This document shows, one piece after another, positions 43,864 through 52,980 of a stretch of 64,000 nucleotides of DNA. The stretch comes from Martinezella rhizogenes. Lineage in GTDB: Bacteria > Pseudomonadota > Alphaproteobacteria > Rhizobiales > Rhizobiaceae. Made by a program: the position numbers and the translations under genes. Position 1 is the first letter of the stretch. The number at the start of each line of letters is the position of its first letter. The stretch is taken from NCBI GenBank assembly GCA_013322215.1, contig JAAMEZ010000036.1, forward strand, positions 558,001-622,000. The letters are read 5' to 3'. The notes below the pieces were generated by a model. The model saw only the letters and a program-made list of their open reading frames with translations. It was not told where the DNA came from and ran no database searches.

Positions 43864-44247
43864 ATGACCGATGATGAAAAGGCAATCCGGAAAGTCGTGG
43901 AAACCTGGACTGCCGCAAGCAGGCAAGGCGATACGGCCACGGTCCTCGGGTTGATGACGGACGATGTTATCTTCATGGTTCCTGGCCAGGAGCCCTTTGG
44001 TAAAGAGGCATTTGCTGCGGCGTCGAAAGGCATGGAGGGTATGACGATGGAGGGTGCGAGCGAGATCGTCGAACTGCAGGTGCTCGGCGACTGGGCCTAT
44101 ATCCGCAACCATATCGACATGACAGTGACACCGCCTGATGGCGACGCCGTTCATCGGTCGGGCTATACGCTCACGCTTCTGCGCAAGGAAGCTGACGGTT
44201 GGTGGCGTCTTGCTCGCGATGCGAATCTTCTGACGGTTAGCCGCTGA
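43864..44247 (+). CDS. SnoaL/SgcJ-like NTF2-fold protein
   Basis: A 127-residue small alpha/beta-cone protein with the SgcJ/EcaC-type pattern: MTDDEKAIRKVVETWTAASRQGD, then LMTDDVIFMVPGQEPFGKEAF, a central WAYIRNHIDMTV strand and the closing WWRLARDANLL. The fold serves as a small-molecule binding pocket or isomerase; no specific reaction can be assigned. The ATG is preceded by GGAGGAG; a longer in-frame start upstream overlaps the previous gene and is less likely. Confidence 0.8.
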   Translation: MTDDEKAIRKVVETWTAASRQGDTATVLGLMTDDVIFMVPGQEPFGKEAFAAASKGMEGMTMEGASEIVELQVLGDWAYIRNHIDMTVTPPDGDAVHRSGYTLTLLRKEADGWWRLARDANLLTVSR

Positions 44248-44272
44248 TCTATCGCCCTCTTCGTATCTTAGG

Positions 44273-45556
44273 TCAGGCGGCGTCGAGTGCCGCAGCCAGA
44301 TCGGCAATCAGATCGTCGGGATGCTCGATCCCGATCGACAGGCGGATCGTCGATTCCAGCACGCCGATGCGGTGGCGTACATCCACGGGAACGCCGGAAT
44401 GCGTGGTTGTGGCAGGATGGGAAGCCAGCGATTCCGTGCCGCCGAGGCTGACAGCGAGCTTGAATATCTGCAGCGCATTCAGGAATTTGAATGATGCCGG
44501 CTGACCGCCCTTGATATCGAAGGAGAAGGTGGAGCCTGCACCGCTGCACTGGGCGGCGAAGGTGCGACCAGTCGCCGAAGATGGATCGATATAGGGCAGA
44601 TAGTGGATCTGCTCGACCTTCGGGTGATCCCGCAGGAAATCGGCGACCGCCCGGGCATTGCTGTTTGCCCGCTCCATGCGGATCTGCAGCGTTTCCAGCG
44701 AGCGGCCGAGCATCCAGCAGGAATGCGGGTCGAGCTGCGTGCCGATCGCGCCGCGCAGTGCCTTCACCTGCTTGATGACAGCCTTGGAGCCAAGGGCGGC
44801 GCCGGCGATCAGATCGGAATGGCCGCCGACATATTTGGTCAGCGAGTAGAGGGAGATATCGGCCCCGTGCTCGAGCGGCCGCTGGAAGACAGGGCCGAGC
44901 AGCGTATTGTCGCAGGCGACGATCGGTGTGTGCCCCTGCTTTTTGCCGATCGCATCGGCAACGCGGCGGATCATCGCGATATCGACGAGGCTGTTCGTCG
45001 GATTGGCAGGCGTTTCCACCAGAATGACGGAGACGCGCCCTTTGGCCATGGCGTCCTCCGCACTTGCCATCACCGAACTTTCGCTGACGCCATCGGCGAA
45101 GCCGACGGCAGCTACTCCGAGATTGAGGAATGTCTTGGCGACCAGTGTTTCCGTGCCGCCGTAAAGCGGCTGCGAATGCAGGATCGCATCGCCAGGTCGT
45201 GCGAAGGTGAGAAGGGTCGTCGCGATTGCCGACATGCCGGAGGAAAACAGCGCGCCGCTTTCCGCTTTTTCATAGACGGCGAGACGATCCTCGACGATTT
45301 CGCTGTTGGGATGGTTGAAGCGCGAGTAGACGAGCCCGACGCCCGTGCCCGCCGGCGGCTCGGTGCGGCCGGAGATGTAGTTGAAGAAATCGCGACCGTC
45401 TTCGGCCGATTTGAAGACGAAGGTGGAGGTCAGGAAAACAGGTGGCTTGACCGCGCCCTCGGAGAGCTCAGGGTCGTAGCCGTAATTCAGCATCTGGGTT
45501 TCGGGATGAAGGGGGTGGTTGCCGATATGCGTTTTGGACGGATGCGGCGCAGTCAT
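44273..45556 (-). CDS. Cys/Met-metabolism PLP enzyme (cystathionine gamma-synthase/lyase or methionine gamma-lyase type)
   Basis: A 427-residue PLP-dependent transsulfuration-family enzyme. Visible active-site elements are YSRFNHPN (PLP phosphate partner Tyr/Arg), [13 protein letters not shown], the Asp in [16 protein letters not shown] and the PLP-binding Lys in [13 protein letters not shown]. The late [17 protein letters not shown] is standard. Subtype (cystathionine gamma-synthase, gamma-lyase or methionine gamma-lyase) cannot be decided by eye. The start MTAPHPSK has GAGGAG 6-7 nt upstream. Stands alone on the minus strand. Confidence 0.87.
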   Translation of the reverse strand: MTAPHPSKTHIGNHPLHPETQMLNYGYDPELSEGAVKPPVFLTSTFVFKSAEDGRDFFNYISGRTEPPAGTGVGLVYSRFNHPNSEIVEDRLAVYEKAESGALFSSGMSAIATTLLTFARPGDAILHSQPLYGGTETLVAKTFLNLGVAAVGFADGVSESSVMASAEDAMAKGRVSVILVETPANPTNSLVDIAMIRRVADAIGKKQGHTPIVACDNTLLGPVFQRPLEHGADISLYSLTKYVGGHSDLIAGAALGSKAVIKQVKALRGAIGTQLDPHSCWMLGRSLETLQIRMERANSNARAVADFLRDHPKVEQIHYLPYIDPSSATGRTFAAQCSGAGSTFSFDIKGGQPASFKFLNALQIFKLAVSLGGTESLASHPATTTHSGVPVDVRHRIGVLESTIRLSIGIEHPDDLIADLAAALDAA

Positions 45557-45641
45557 GACGGTCTCCTCAGCCGATGACACGAATTTTAGATTCGCATCAT
45601 ATCATCAGTTGCGGTGCCGCTTGCTATAGTCTTTGGCGGAT

Positions 45642-45667
45642 GACGGGCTCGCTGAGGCGAGCCCGTC
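45642..45667. terminator. Hairpin downstream of ppk2
   Basis: GACGGGCTCGC/GCGAGCCCGTC is a perfect 11-bp stem with a TGAG loop, 13 bp after the ppk2 stop. No T-tract follows on either side, so it may act as a transcript-end stabiliser rather than a full intrinsic terminator. Confidence 0.6.
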
Positions 45668-45679
45668 TAGTCGATATCG

Positions 45680-46594
45680 TCAGTAGATTTCCGGCACGTA
45701 CATTTCCGGCGGCACCGGTGTGCGATGATAGTCGGCGTTGCGCATGCGCTCCGGCAGGATGATTTCCGGTTTCGGAACTGCCTCGTAAGGGATCTGCGTC
45801 AGCAGATGCGCGATGCAGTTGAGGCGTGCCCTCTTCTTGTCGACGGCATGGACGACCCACCACGGCGCTTCCGGAATATGGGTGCGCTCAAGCATCTCTT
45901 CCTTGGCCTTGGTGTATTCTTCCCAATGCACGCGGCTCTGCAGATCCATCGGCGAAAGCTTCCACTGCTTCAGCGGGTCCTGAATGCGCATGTTGAAACG
46001 GAATTCCTGTTCCTCGTCGGTGATCGAGAACCAGTATTTGAGGAGAATGATGCCGGAGCGAACCAGCATCCGCTCGAAATCCGGCACCGAGCGGAAGAAC
46101 TCTTCCAGCTCTTCCGACGAGCAGAAACCCATGACGCGCTCGACACCAGCGCGGTTATACCAGCTGCGGTCGAACAGCACCATTTCGCCTGCCGTCGGCA
46201 GATGGGCGGCATAGCGCTGAAAATACCACTGGTGCTTCTCGCGCTCGGTCGGCGCCGGCAGCGCGACGACGCGGCAGATGCGCGGATTGAGACGCTGGGT
46301 GACGCGCTTGATGGCGCCGCCCTTGCCGGCGGAATCGCGGCCTTCGAACAGCACGACGACCTTGAGTTTCTTGTACTGCACCCAGTCCTGCAGGCGCACC
46401 AGCTCATGCTGCAGGCGGAAGAGTTCGCGGAAATAGACCCTGCGGTCGAGCGTCGCCTCGCCTTCGCTGATCAGGCCTTCGGCAACCAGCTCGTCGAGAC
46501 GGTCCTCTTCGAGCTGCATCTCCAGCTCTTCGTCGAAGCTGTCGACGATCTCATCCTTGATGCGGCTGAGAGGGTCCTGGTTTTCTTCGGTCAT
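45680..46594 (-). CDS. ppk2: Polyphosphate kinase 2
   Basis: A 304-residue single-domain PPK2 of the nucleoside-diphosphate-producing class. The Walker A-like motif FEGRDSAGKGGAIKR lies near residues 83-97 and the Walker B-like/lid motif FDRSWYNRAGVERVMGF near 141-157. The enzyme transfers phosphate between polyphosphate and nucleotides (ADP/GDP) in the cytoplasm, working in polyphosphate use. An acidic N-terminal extension (about residues 1-50) is common in the class. A strong hairpin follows the stop. Confidence 0.93.
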   Translation of the reverse strand: MTEENQDPLSRIKDEIVDSFDEELEMQLEEDRLDELVAEGLISEGEATLDRRVYFRELFRLQHELVRLQDWVQYKKLKVVVLFEGRDSAGKGGAIKRVTQRLNPRICRVVALPAPTEREKHQWYFQRYAAHLPTAGEMVLFDRSWYNRAGVERVMGFCSSEELEEFFRSVPDFERMLVRSGIILLKYWFSITDEEQEFRFNMRIQDPLKQWKLSPMDLQSRVHWEEYTKAKEEMLERTHIPEAPWWVVHAVDKKRARLNCIAHLLTQIPYEAVPKPEIILPERMRNADYHRTPVPPEMYVPEIY

Positions 46595-46650
46595 TGCGCG
46601 CCTCCTGCTCTCTTTTCATGTTGATGCTGCAGCCCTTGGGGCCGCAGAGA

Positions 46651-46679
46651 GCCGGCACGCTGCTCAGGCATGTGCCGGC
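46651..46679. terminator. Hairpin downstream of 3-hydroxybutyrate dehydrogenase
   Basis: GCCGGCAC and GTGCCGGC form an 8-bp stem with a 13-nt loop, 12 bp after the bdhA stop on the minus strand. No clear T-tract follows, so its termination strength is uncertain. Confidence 0.5.
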
Positions 46680-46691
46680 TGTGTTTCGGCA

Positions 46692-47480
46692 TTACTCGGC
46701 GGTCCAGCCGCCGTCGACGGAAAGCGTCGTGCCGGTAATCTGCTTGGCGGCGTCGCCGCAGAGGAAGACGGCAATCGCGGCCACTTCGTCGACGGTCACG
46801 AATTCCTTCGTCGGCTGCGCGGCCAAAAGCACGTCATGCTTGACCTGCTCTTCCGTCATGTTACGTGCCTTCATGGTCTCGGGGATCTGCTTTTCGACGA
46901 GCGGCGTCCAGACATAGCCGGGAGCGATGGAGTTGACCGTCACGCCGTTCTGAGCAGCTTCGAGAGCGATCGTCTTGGTGAGGCCGGTAATGCCGTGCTT
47001 GGCCGAAACATAGGCCGACTTGAAGGGCGAGGCGACGAGCGCATGCGCCGAGGACGTGTTGATGATGCGGCCCCACTTGCGCGCCTTCATGCCCGGAATG
47101 GCGGCCTTGATCGCGTAGAAGGCGGCAAGCAGGTTGATGCGGATGATCGCTTCCCATTTGTCGTCGGGAAACTCCTCGATCGGGGCGACGAACTGGATGC
47201 CGGCATTGTTGACAAGAATATCGAGACTGCCGAAGGCTTCCTCGGCTTCGCGCACCATTGATGTCACTTCCTCGCCATTCATCATGTTGGCACCGGAGTA
47301 GCGGCACTTCACGCCGAAATCGGCTTCGATGCCAGCGCGTTCCTTCTCGATTGCATCGGCATCGCCGAGGCCGTTGATCGTCACATTCGCGCCTTCGGCG
47401 GCAAAGGCGCGGGCAATCGCAAGCCCGATACCGCTCGTCGAACCGGTGACCAGCGCATTCTTCGAAGTCAACGAACCCAT
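46692..47480 (-). CDS. bdhA: 3-hydroxybutyrate dehydrogenase
   Basis: A 262-residue SDR closely resembling rhizobial D-3-hydroxybutyrate dehydrogenase: TGSTSGIGLAIARAFAAEGANV, NNAGIQFVAPIEEFP, the Ser in INTSSAHALVASPFKSAY and the YVSAK catalytic pair. The tail TGTTLSVDGGWTAE is typical. It oxidises 3-hydroxybutyrate to acetoacetate with NAD in PHB/ketone-body use. The ATG has AGGAG 7-9 nt upstream; longer in-frame starts are not supported. It is divergent from acetoacetate decarboxylase across 206 bp, matching the shared substrate acetoacetate. Confidence 0.88.
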   Translation of the reverse strand: MGSLTSKNALVTGSTSGIGLAIARAFAAEGANVTINGLGDADAIEKERAGIEADFGVKCRYSGANMMNGEEVTSMVREAEEAFGSLDILVNNAGIQFVAPIEEFPDDKWEAIIRINLLAAFYAIKAAIPGMKARKWGRIINTSSAHALVASPFKSAYVSAKHGITGLTKTIALEAAQNGVTVNSIAPGYVWTPLVEKQIPETMKARNMTEEQVKHDVLLAAQPTKEFVTVDEVAAIAVFLCGDAAKQITGTTLSVDGGWTAE

Positions 47481-47686
47481 GATGCAACTCCTGCAATGTC
47501 TATGACATGGTTGGGTAAATGGAAAATGCCAAGATGAGCGCACACTGCCAGCCTCGTATGTCGCTTTGATAACAGTGCAATTTTGCTCCGTGCCGCGAGC
47601 CATCGACACCTGACACTTCTCTGTCATGCAACCGTGCAAGTTTTCGCTCCGGTGCCCGGCGATTTCCTCCAACGACGGAATATACG

Positions 47687-48433
47687 ATGAAGGTCGAAGA
47701 CATTCTCAAGCATGCCTATGCGATGCCGCTGACCAACCCTTCCTACCCTCCGGGACCCTATCGGTTCTTCGATCGTGAATACATCATTATCACCTACCGC
47801 ACCTCGCGTGAGGCTCTTGAGGCCGTCGTACCCGCGCCGCTCGAAATCGATGAGCCGCTGGTGAAATACGAATTCATCCGCATGCCCGATTCCACCGGTT
47901 TCGGCGATTATACAGAGACCGGGCAGGTCATCCCGGTCACATATCGCGGGCAGAAGGGCGGCTATGTTCACTCCATGTATCTCGACGACGATGCGCCGAT
48001 CACCGGCGGCCGTGAGATCTGGGGCTTTCCGAAGAAGCTTGCCAGCCCGAAGATCGTCAACGAGGGCGAAGTCATCGTCGGCACGCTGCATTACGGCAGT
48101 GTTCTCTGCGCCACCGGAACGATGGGCTACAAGCACAAGCCGGTCGACCAGGGACCGCTTCTGTCCGCTCTCTCGGAGCCCAATTTCCTGATCAAGATCG
48201 TGCCGCATGTCGACGCCACCCCGCGCATCTGCGAGCTGGTGCGCTATTACCTGACCGATATCACCATCAAGGAAGCCTGGACTTCGCCGGCTGCTCTCGA
48301 TCTTCGGCCGCATGTCATGGCCGACGTCGCACGGCTGCCCGTGCTGGAAGTGGTTTCCGCGGTTCATTTCACCGCCGATCTGACGCTCGGTCTCGGCGAA
48401 GTCGTTCACGACTATCTCGCAGAGCGCAGATAA
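47687..48433 (+). CDS. adc: Acetoacetate decarboxylase
   Basis: A 248-residue decarboxylase of the ADC family. The Schiff-base lysine motif [14 protein letters not shown] lies near residues 108-121; the Lys pair is as in clostridial Adc. The N-terminal [27 protein letters not shown] block is also conserved. The enzyme converts acetoacetate to acetone and CO2 in the cytoplasm. It is divergent from bdhA, which makes acetoacetate, and followed 36 bp later by a patatin gene on the same strand. Confidence 0.92.
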   Translation: MKVEDILKHAYAMPLTNPSYPPGPYRFFDREYIIITYRTSREALEAVVPAPLEIDEPLVKYEFIRMPDSTGFGDYTETGQVIPVTYRGQKGGYVHSMYLDDDAPITGGREIWGFPKKLASPKIVNEGEVIVGTLHYGSVLCATGTMGYKHKPVDQGPLLSALSEPNFLIKIVPHVDATPRICELVRYYLTDITIKEAWTSPAALDLRPHVMADVARLPVLEVVSAVHFTADLTLGLGEVVHDYLAERR

Positions 48434-48469
48434 CCAAACCTCATTGCTATTTCATGCTGGAGACGGATC

Positions 48470-49627
48470 GTGCTTGAACGAAATACTAAGGCCGCAGCCC
48501 CGACTATTCCGGAAATTGCCATGCAATATGATCGCGTCGCTCTGGTATTCCAGGGTGGCGGCGCGCTAGGTGCCTATCAGGCTGGCGTCTACCAGGCGCT
48601 TGCCGAAGCGGGATGCGAGCCGACCTGGCTTTCGGGGGTCTCGATCGGCGCGGTCAATGCCGCGATCATCGCCGGCAACGAGCCGAGCCGGCGTCTGCAG
48701 CGTCTGGAGCAGTTCTGGCAGATCATCTCCGGCCGCAAGATCTGGGCCTATACGCCGGAAGGCGATTTCTTCCGCGATATCCGCAATCGCACCAGCTCGT
48801 GGATGACGATGACGATGGGCCAGCCCGGCTTCTTCAAGCCACGTTTCCCCAATCCCTGGCTGGAGCTGCCGGGTGCGGAAGGCGCGACCAGCTTCTACGA
48901 TTCCTCGGAGTTGAAGAAGACGCTGGAGATGCTGATCGACTTCGACGTGCTCAACGACGGCAAGAAGCGTTTCAGCGTCGGTGCCGTGAATGTGCGCACC
49001 GGCAACTTCGTCTATTTCGACACCGACAATATCCGCATCGGCCCCGAGCACATCATGGCGAGCGGTGCACTGCCGCCCGCCCTGCCGTCCATCCGCATCG
49101 AAGGCGAATATTATTGGGACGGCGGCATCGTCTCCAATACGCCGCTGCAATATCTGCTCGATCAGGAGGAGGATCGCAGCTCGCTGGTGTTCCAGGTGGA
49201 CTTGTTCAGCGCCCGCGGCGTCCTGCCGCGCAGCATGCCCGACGTGCTGTCGCGCCACAAGGACATCATGTATTCGAGCCGTACGCGGCAGAACACCGAC
49301 AATTTCAAGCGCATCCACGGGCTGAAGATGAAGCTTCTGAATGCGCTGAAGCGCGTTCCGAAGGATCAGCTGACCCCGGAAGAGGAAGAGCTGATCGCCG
49401 ATTATTCCGATGCCGGCGTCGTCAACATCGTGCATCTGATCTATCAGCACAAGAATTACGAAGGCCATGCCAAGGACTATGAGTTCTCCGGCACCTCGAT
49501 GCGCGAGCATTGGGACATGGGGTTGGAAGATACCAAGCGCACGCTGCGCCACACTGAATGGCTGCTACCGCCCTTCAGTGATGATGCTGTCGCCATTCAT
49601 GACCTGCATCGTGAAGATCCTGCCTGA
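48470..49627 (+). CDS. Patatin-like phospholipase/acyl hydrolase
   Basis: A 385-residue patatin-domain protein. The oxyanion-hole motif FQGGGALGAYQAGVYQ lies near residues 26-41, the serine lipase box SGVSIGAVNAA near 58-68 (GVSIG, Ser nucleophile) and the catalytic Asp in YWDGGIVSNTP. A C-terminal extension follows, as in the DUF3734 group often found near PHB genes. No signal peptide. GTG start with GGAG 9-10 nt upstream; an in-frame ATG (MQYDRVALVF) lies 18 codons downstream. Possibly acts on PHB-associated or membrane lipids; the substrate is unproven. Confidence 0.88.
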   Translation: MLERNTKAAAPTIPEIAMQYDRVALVFQGGGALGAYQAGVYQALAEAGCEPTWLSGVSIGAVNAAIIAGNEPSRRLQRLEQFWQIISGRKIWAYTPEGDFFRDIRNRTSSWMTMTMGQPGFFKPRFPNPWLELPGAEGATSFYDSSELKKTLEMLIDFDVLNDGKKRFSVGAVNVRTGNFVYFDTDNIRIGPEHIMASGALPPALPSIRIEGEYYWDGGIVSNTPLQYLLDQEEDRSSLVFQVDLFSARGVLPRSMPDVLSRHKDIMYSSRTRQNTDNFKRIHGLKMKLLNALKRVPKDQLTPEEEELIADYSDAGVVNIVHLIYQHKNYEGHAKDYEFSGTSMREHWDMGLEDTKRTLRHTEWLLPPFSDDAVAIHDLHREDPA

Positions 49628-49645
49628 GCCGAGAGGGTGCCTGTC

Positions 49646-49671
49646 GGCCCGACTTTAATAATAATCGGGCC
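49646..49671. terminator. Bidirectional hairpin between the patatin and CGNR genes
   Basis: GGCCCGA and TCGGGCC pair around a 12-nt AT-rich loop (CTTTAATAATAA) shortly after the patatin stop. It sits between convergent genes and could end both transcripts, although T-tracts are weak. Confidence 0.5.
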
Positions 49672-49745
49672 GGAGCGAGCTGCGCTTAGCTCCGGCTGAT
49701 TTCAAGATCCCTCCGCAAAACCTCCATCTTCTTGCGTGGCAAGCG

Positions 49746-50366
49746 TCAGCTCTGCTTGAGCCGGCGCCGATGCGCCGCCTGCTTGGCGCGATTGCCGCAC
49801 ATCGCCATGCTGCACCAGCGTCTGCGGTGGCCGCGCGTGTGGTCGACGAAAAGCAGGGTGCATGCGTGGCCTTCGCAGGCTTTCACATCAGAGAAATCCT
49901 CCGTGCAGACAAAACGCCCCAGCGCTTCGCCGATCGGCAATAGCAGTGATTCCGGCGAACGCCATTTCCGCATCGGCTGAAAGCCGAGCCCTTCTTCTTC
50001 GCCGGATTGCCTTGCGACAATGCGATTAAAGCCCTCGTCGCGTTCCAGCAGGCGATTTAGTGGCTCCAGATCGTTCAAGGCATCCGATGTCAGCGGCTTT
50101 CCCTTGCGGGAATTTACGAAGGCCCTGAACCATTCGCGCAGGCTTCTTGCCTGATCGGCAACCTTGTCGAGTTCGCCGGGCAGCGCCCGTTCGTGCATGG
50201 CAGCGAGCGTCTCACGGGGCACCAGGCCAGCCTGTTCCAGCCAGCGAAGCAAGCCCTCCCCATCGTCAATCCAGTCGATCGGCACATCCACAGGCGTTGC
50301 GACCGAATTGAGGAAATCCAGCCCTAGCGTATCGCCAACGAAGATGGCGGGCGAGTGGTTGTCCAT
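49746..50366 (-). CDS. CGNR zinc-finger protein with ABATE domain, probable regulator
   Basis: A 206-residue protein with an N-terminal ABATE domain (about 5-140, beginning FVGDTLGLDFLNSVATP) and a C-terminal CGNR zinc finger (about 155-200): CTLLFVDHTRGHRRRWCSMAM ends just before CGNRAKQAAHRRR. The finger is thought to bind DNA or RNA, and such proteins act as stress-linked regulators. It is divergent from a three-gene hydrolase/SDR operon; an inverted repeat AGTAACC/GGTTACT lies in the shared promoter gap, suggesting it controls that operon. Confidence 0.87.
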   Translation of the reverse strand: MDNHSPAIFVGDTLGLDFLNSVATPVDVPIDWIDDGEGLLRWLEQAGLVPRETLAAMHERALPGELDKVADQARSLREWFRAFVNSRKGKPLTSDALNDLEPLNRLLERDEGFNRIVARQSGEEEGLGFQPMRKWRSPESLLLPIGEALGRFVCTEDFSDVKACEGHACTLLFVDHTRGHRRRWCSMAMCGNRAKQAAHRRRLKQS

Positions 50367-50471
50367 GGACTACTTCCTTTCCGGCCGCCGACGAGGATGT
50401 TGAACGGCCATTCGAAAACATGATCGAGATATAACCTATCAAAGACCTCTTGACAAGTTACACACATCAGG

Positions 50472-50504
50472 AGTAACCCTACTAACGCAATTTGAAAGGT
50501 TACT
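50472..50504. promoter_or_regulatory. Inverted repeat in the CGNR/hydrolase promoter region
   Basis: AGTAACC (50472-50478) and GGTTACT (50498-50504) are exact complements separated by 19 bp, and TACTAAC is directly repeated at both. It lies between the divergent CGNR gene and the hydrolase operon, 27 bp before the hydrolase start. A regulator site is inferred. Confidence 0.4.
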
Positions 50505-50530
50505 AACACCAAGCCACATGGAGAAAGCTG

Positions 50531-51217
50531 ATGCCGTCGCAAAATGTAGATGTTGTTCTTGTCCATGGCGCCTGGGCGGATGGGTCGGGCTGGGCAAAGG
50601 TGATCGCGCCGTTGGCGGCCGCCGGCTTTTCGGTAACCGCCGCGCCGCTGCCGTTGACGTCATTTGCTGATGATGTCGCCGCCCTCGAACGTGCGTTGGA
50701 ACGGACGATGGGACCGGTGATCCTGGTTGGCCACGCCTATGCCGGCGCAGTGATTGCCGCGGTTTCCAGCGAAAAGGTCAAGGCTCTGGTCTATGTAGCA
50801 GCGCTCGCACCGGATGAAGGTGAGACGGTTGCCGATGTCTTCTATCGCGGTGAGCCTCACCCGCAGGCGCCAAAATTGGCGCCTGACAGCCACAGGCTGA
50901 TCTATCTTCCGCAGGACGCGTTCGCCACCGCCTTTGCCCAGAACGCGAAGGCCGACGAACTGGCAGTTCTGGCGGCCTCGCAGCGGCCGATCTCGCCGGC
51001 ATGTATCACCGTCCCTGTCGGGCGTCCGCTCTGGAAGGATCGTCCCACCTGGTTCCTGATCGCCGAGGAAGACCGGATGATCCGGGTCGAAAACCAGCGG
51101 TTCATGGCGGCACGCATGAAGGCACAGCAGCGCTCCGTCCCGGTCGATCATATGCCGATGATTACGGCTCCGGCCGCCATTGTCGACGTCGTCCGGGATG
51201 CTGCCGCTACCGTCTGA
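50531..51217 (+). CDS. Alpha/beta-hydrolase-fold protein lacking the nucleophile serine
   Basis: A 228-residue alpha/beta-hydrolase-fold protein with the oxyanion segment VVLVHGAWADGSGW (residues 9-22). At the nucleophile elbow it reads VGHAYAG: alanine replaces the serine of the usual GHSYGG. The acid (EEDRMI) and histidine (PVDHMPM) positions remain. It may be catalytically dead, a binding protein, or use another mechanism. It heads a rightward operon with a second hydrolase (57-bp gap) and an SDR, divergent from the CGNR gene. Confidence 0.82.
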   Translation: MPSQNVDVVLVHGAWADGSGWAKVIAPLAAAGFSVTAAPLPLTSFADDVAALERALERTMGPVILVGHAYAGAVIAAVSSEKVKALVYVAALAPDEGETVADVFYRGEPHPQAPKLAPDSHRLIYLPQDAFATAFAQNAKADELAVLAASQRPISPACITVPVGRPLWKDRPTWFLIAEEDRMIRVENQRFMAARMKAQQRSVPVDHMPMITAPAAIVDVVRDAAATV

Positions 51218-51273
51218 GTTTCGGATTTGTAACTCAATAAGCTCAATTATGAAGGTTATGAAAGGACCTTATC

Positions 51274-52116
51274 ATGACTGATATCAGCTATCGCACCGTC
51301 AATGTCGAAGGCGTCAAGGTCTTCTATCGCGAGGCAGGCTCTCCAGGGGCGGACAAGCTGCTGTTGCTGCACGGCTTTCCGACTTCCAGCCACATGTTCC
51401 GCGATCTCATCCCGCTGCTTGCCGATCGCTATCACATCATCGCACCGGATCTTCCGGGCTTCGGCCAATCCGATGCGCCGAAGGGCAGCAACACATTCGA
51501 CAGCATCGCCGCGACGATCGATCGTTTCACTGAAGTCGTCGGCTTCGACCGCTATGCGGTCTATGTCTTCGACTATGGTGCGCCGACCGGTTTTCGGCTG
51601 GCGGTAAAGCATCCGGAGCGGATCACGGCGATCATCTCTCAAAACGGCAATGCCTATGAAGAGGGCTTGAGCGAGGGTTGGAACCCGATCGAGGCCTATT
51701 GGCGTGAGGCTTCCGAGGAAAATCGTAATGCGCTGAAGGCATTTCTGCAGCCGGATGCGACGGCGTGGCAGTACACGCACGGCGTGCCCGACCCGTCGAG
51801 GGTCTCGCCAGACGGCTACTCGCTTGATAGTCTCTATCTGGCCCGCCCTGGTGCGGAAAAGGTTCAGCTCGACCTCTTCGGCGACTATAAGAGCAACGTC
51901 GCCCTTTATCCGACATTCCAGAATTACTTCCGCACCCATAAGCCGCGTCTCTTGGCGGTCTGGGGCAAGCACGATCCCTTCTTCCTGCCGCCCGGCGCCG
52001 AGGCCTATCGTCGCGACATTCCCGAGGCGGTCGTCAAGTTCCTTGATACGGGTCATTTTGCTCTCGAAACCCACGCAGCGGAGATCGCAGCTGAAATCCG
52101 CACTTTCCTCGGTTGA
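51274..52116 (+). CDS. Alpha/beta hydrolase with aspartate nucleophile (epoxide hydrolase/haloalkane dehalogenase-like)
   Basis: A 280-residue hydrolase. The HGFPTSSHMFRDLIPLLA block contains the HGFP oxyanion motif. The elbow reads VFDYGAPTGFRLA, with Asp in place of Ser, as in haloalkane dehalogenases and epoxide hydrolases. The distal acid (GKHDPFF) and the catalytic His (DTGHFALE) are present. AAAGGA precedes the ATG by about 8 nt. It is the second gene of the operon with the serine-less hydrolase and the SDR. The substrate is not known. Confidence 0.87.
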   Translation: MTDISYRTVNVEGVKVFYREAGSPGADKLLLLHGFPTSSHMFRDLIPLLADRYHIIAPDLPGFGQSDAPKGSNTFDSIAATIDRFTEVVGFDRYAVYVFDYGAPTGFRLAVKHPERITAIISQNGNAYEEGLSEGWNPIEAYWREASEENRNALKAFLQPDATAWQYTHGVPDPSRVSPDGYSLDSLYLARPGAEKVQLDLFGDYKSNVALYPTFQNYFRTHKPRLLAVWGKHDPFFLPPGAEAYRRDIPEAVVKFLDTGHFALETHAAEIAAEIRTFLG

Positions 52117-52188
52117 TATCGGACCCTGCCGCGCCGGTGACTGGCCGGCGCGGGCCGGGCGACATCTTACGAAAACAGGAGAAACATC

Positions 52189-52959
52189 ATGTCAGGCAGA
52201 GTCGCTGTTATTACCGGCGCCAGCCAGGGTATCGGCCGGTCGACGGCCCTTCGCCTTGCTCAGGACTTTGGCGCATTGGTCCTCGTTGCCCGCAACCGGG
52301 CCAAGCTGGAAGAGACGGCCAAGGCGGCCGAGGAGGCGGGCAGCAAAGTGCTTGTGATCGATGCCGATCTTGGCGAACCAGCGGCGGCTCAGCGCGTTGT
52401 CGATGAAGCCTTATCCACTTTCGGCCGGATCGACGCGCTTCTGAATATCGCGGGCGCCGTGCCGCAGATCGACCTTTTCGACATGACGGATCAGCAATGG
52501 GATGATGGCCTGGCGCTGAAACTGCATGGTGCGCGCAGGCTGACAATTGCCGCCTGGCCGGCATTGAAGAAGAGCCGAGGGTCGGTCGTGCTGATGTCGG
52601 GCAATTCGGCAATCTTTCCCAAAGCGCCCTATGCGGCCGTTGGGACTATAAACGCTGCAATCATAGCGTTGGCAAAGGCCTTTTCCGATCGCGGTATCGC
52701 CGATGGTGTTCAGGTCAACAGCGTCTTGCCCGGCCCGGTCATGACCGGGCGGCGGCAGTCCTATCTCGAACATTGGGCGCCGCTGCATGGTATGACTGTC
52801 GAAGAAGCAACCGCCAAGTTCCCGCAGGAAGCCGGGATCGCGCGCTATGGCGAACCCGAGGAGATCGCAGAGCTGATGGCCTTCCTGGTCTCGCCAGGAG
52901 CGCACTGGATGACCGGTTCGGCCCTGCGCATGGATGGCGGCGAGGTGAAATCGATCTGA
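52189..52959 (+). CDS. SDR-family protein with an altered YxxxK motif
   Basis: A 256-residue SDR. The cofactor motif TGASQGIG, NIAG and the catalytic Ser in LMSGNSAIF are present, but the active-site motif reads YAAVG, with Gly where the Lys of YxxxK should be. Tyr is intact. The protein may still bind cofactor and reduce slowly, or serve another role. CAGGAG precedes the ATG by about 8 nt. It ends the operon led by the serine-less hydrolase, so two of three products carry unusual active sites. Confidence 0.85.
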   Translation: MSGRVAVITGASQGIGRSTALRLAQDFGALVLVARNRAKLEETAKAAEEAGSKVLVIDADLGEPAAAQRVVDEALSTFGRIDALLNIAGAVPQIDLFDMTDQQWDDGLALKLHGARRLTIAAWPALKKSRGSVVLMSGNSAIFPKAPYAAVGTINAAIIALAKAFSDRGIADGVQVNSVLPGPVMTGRRQSYLEHWAPLHGMTVEEATAKFPQEAGIARYGEPEEIAELMAFLVSPGAHWMTGSALRMDGGEVKSI

Positions 52960-52980
52960 CCCGCGCTTGTGGGCGCGAGG

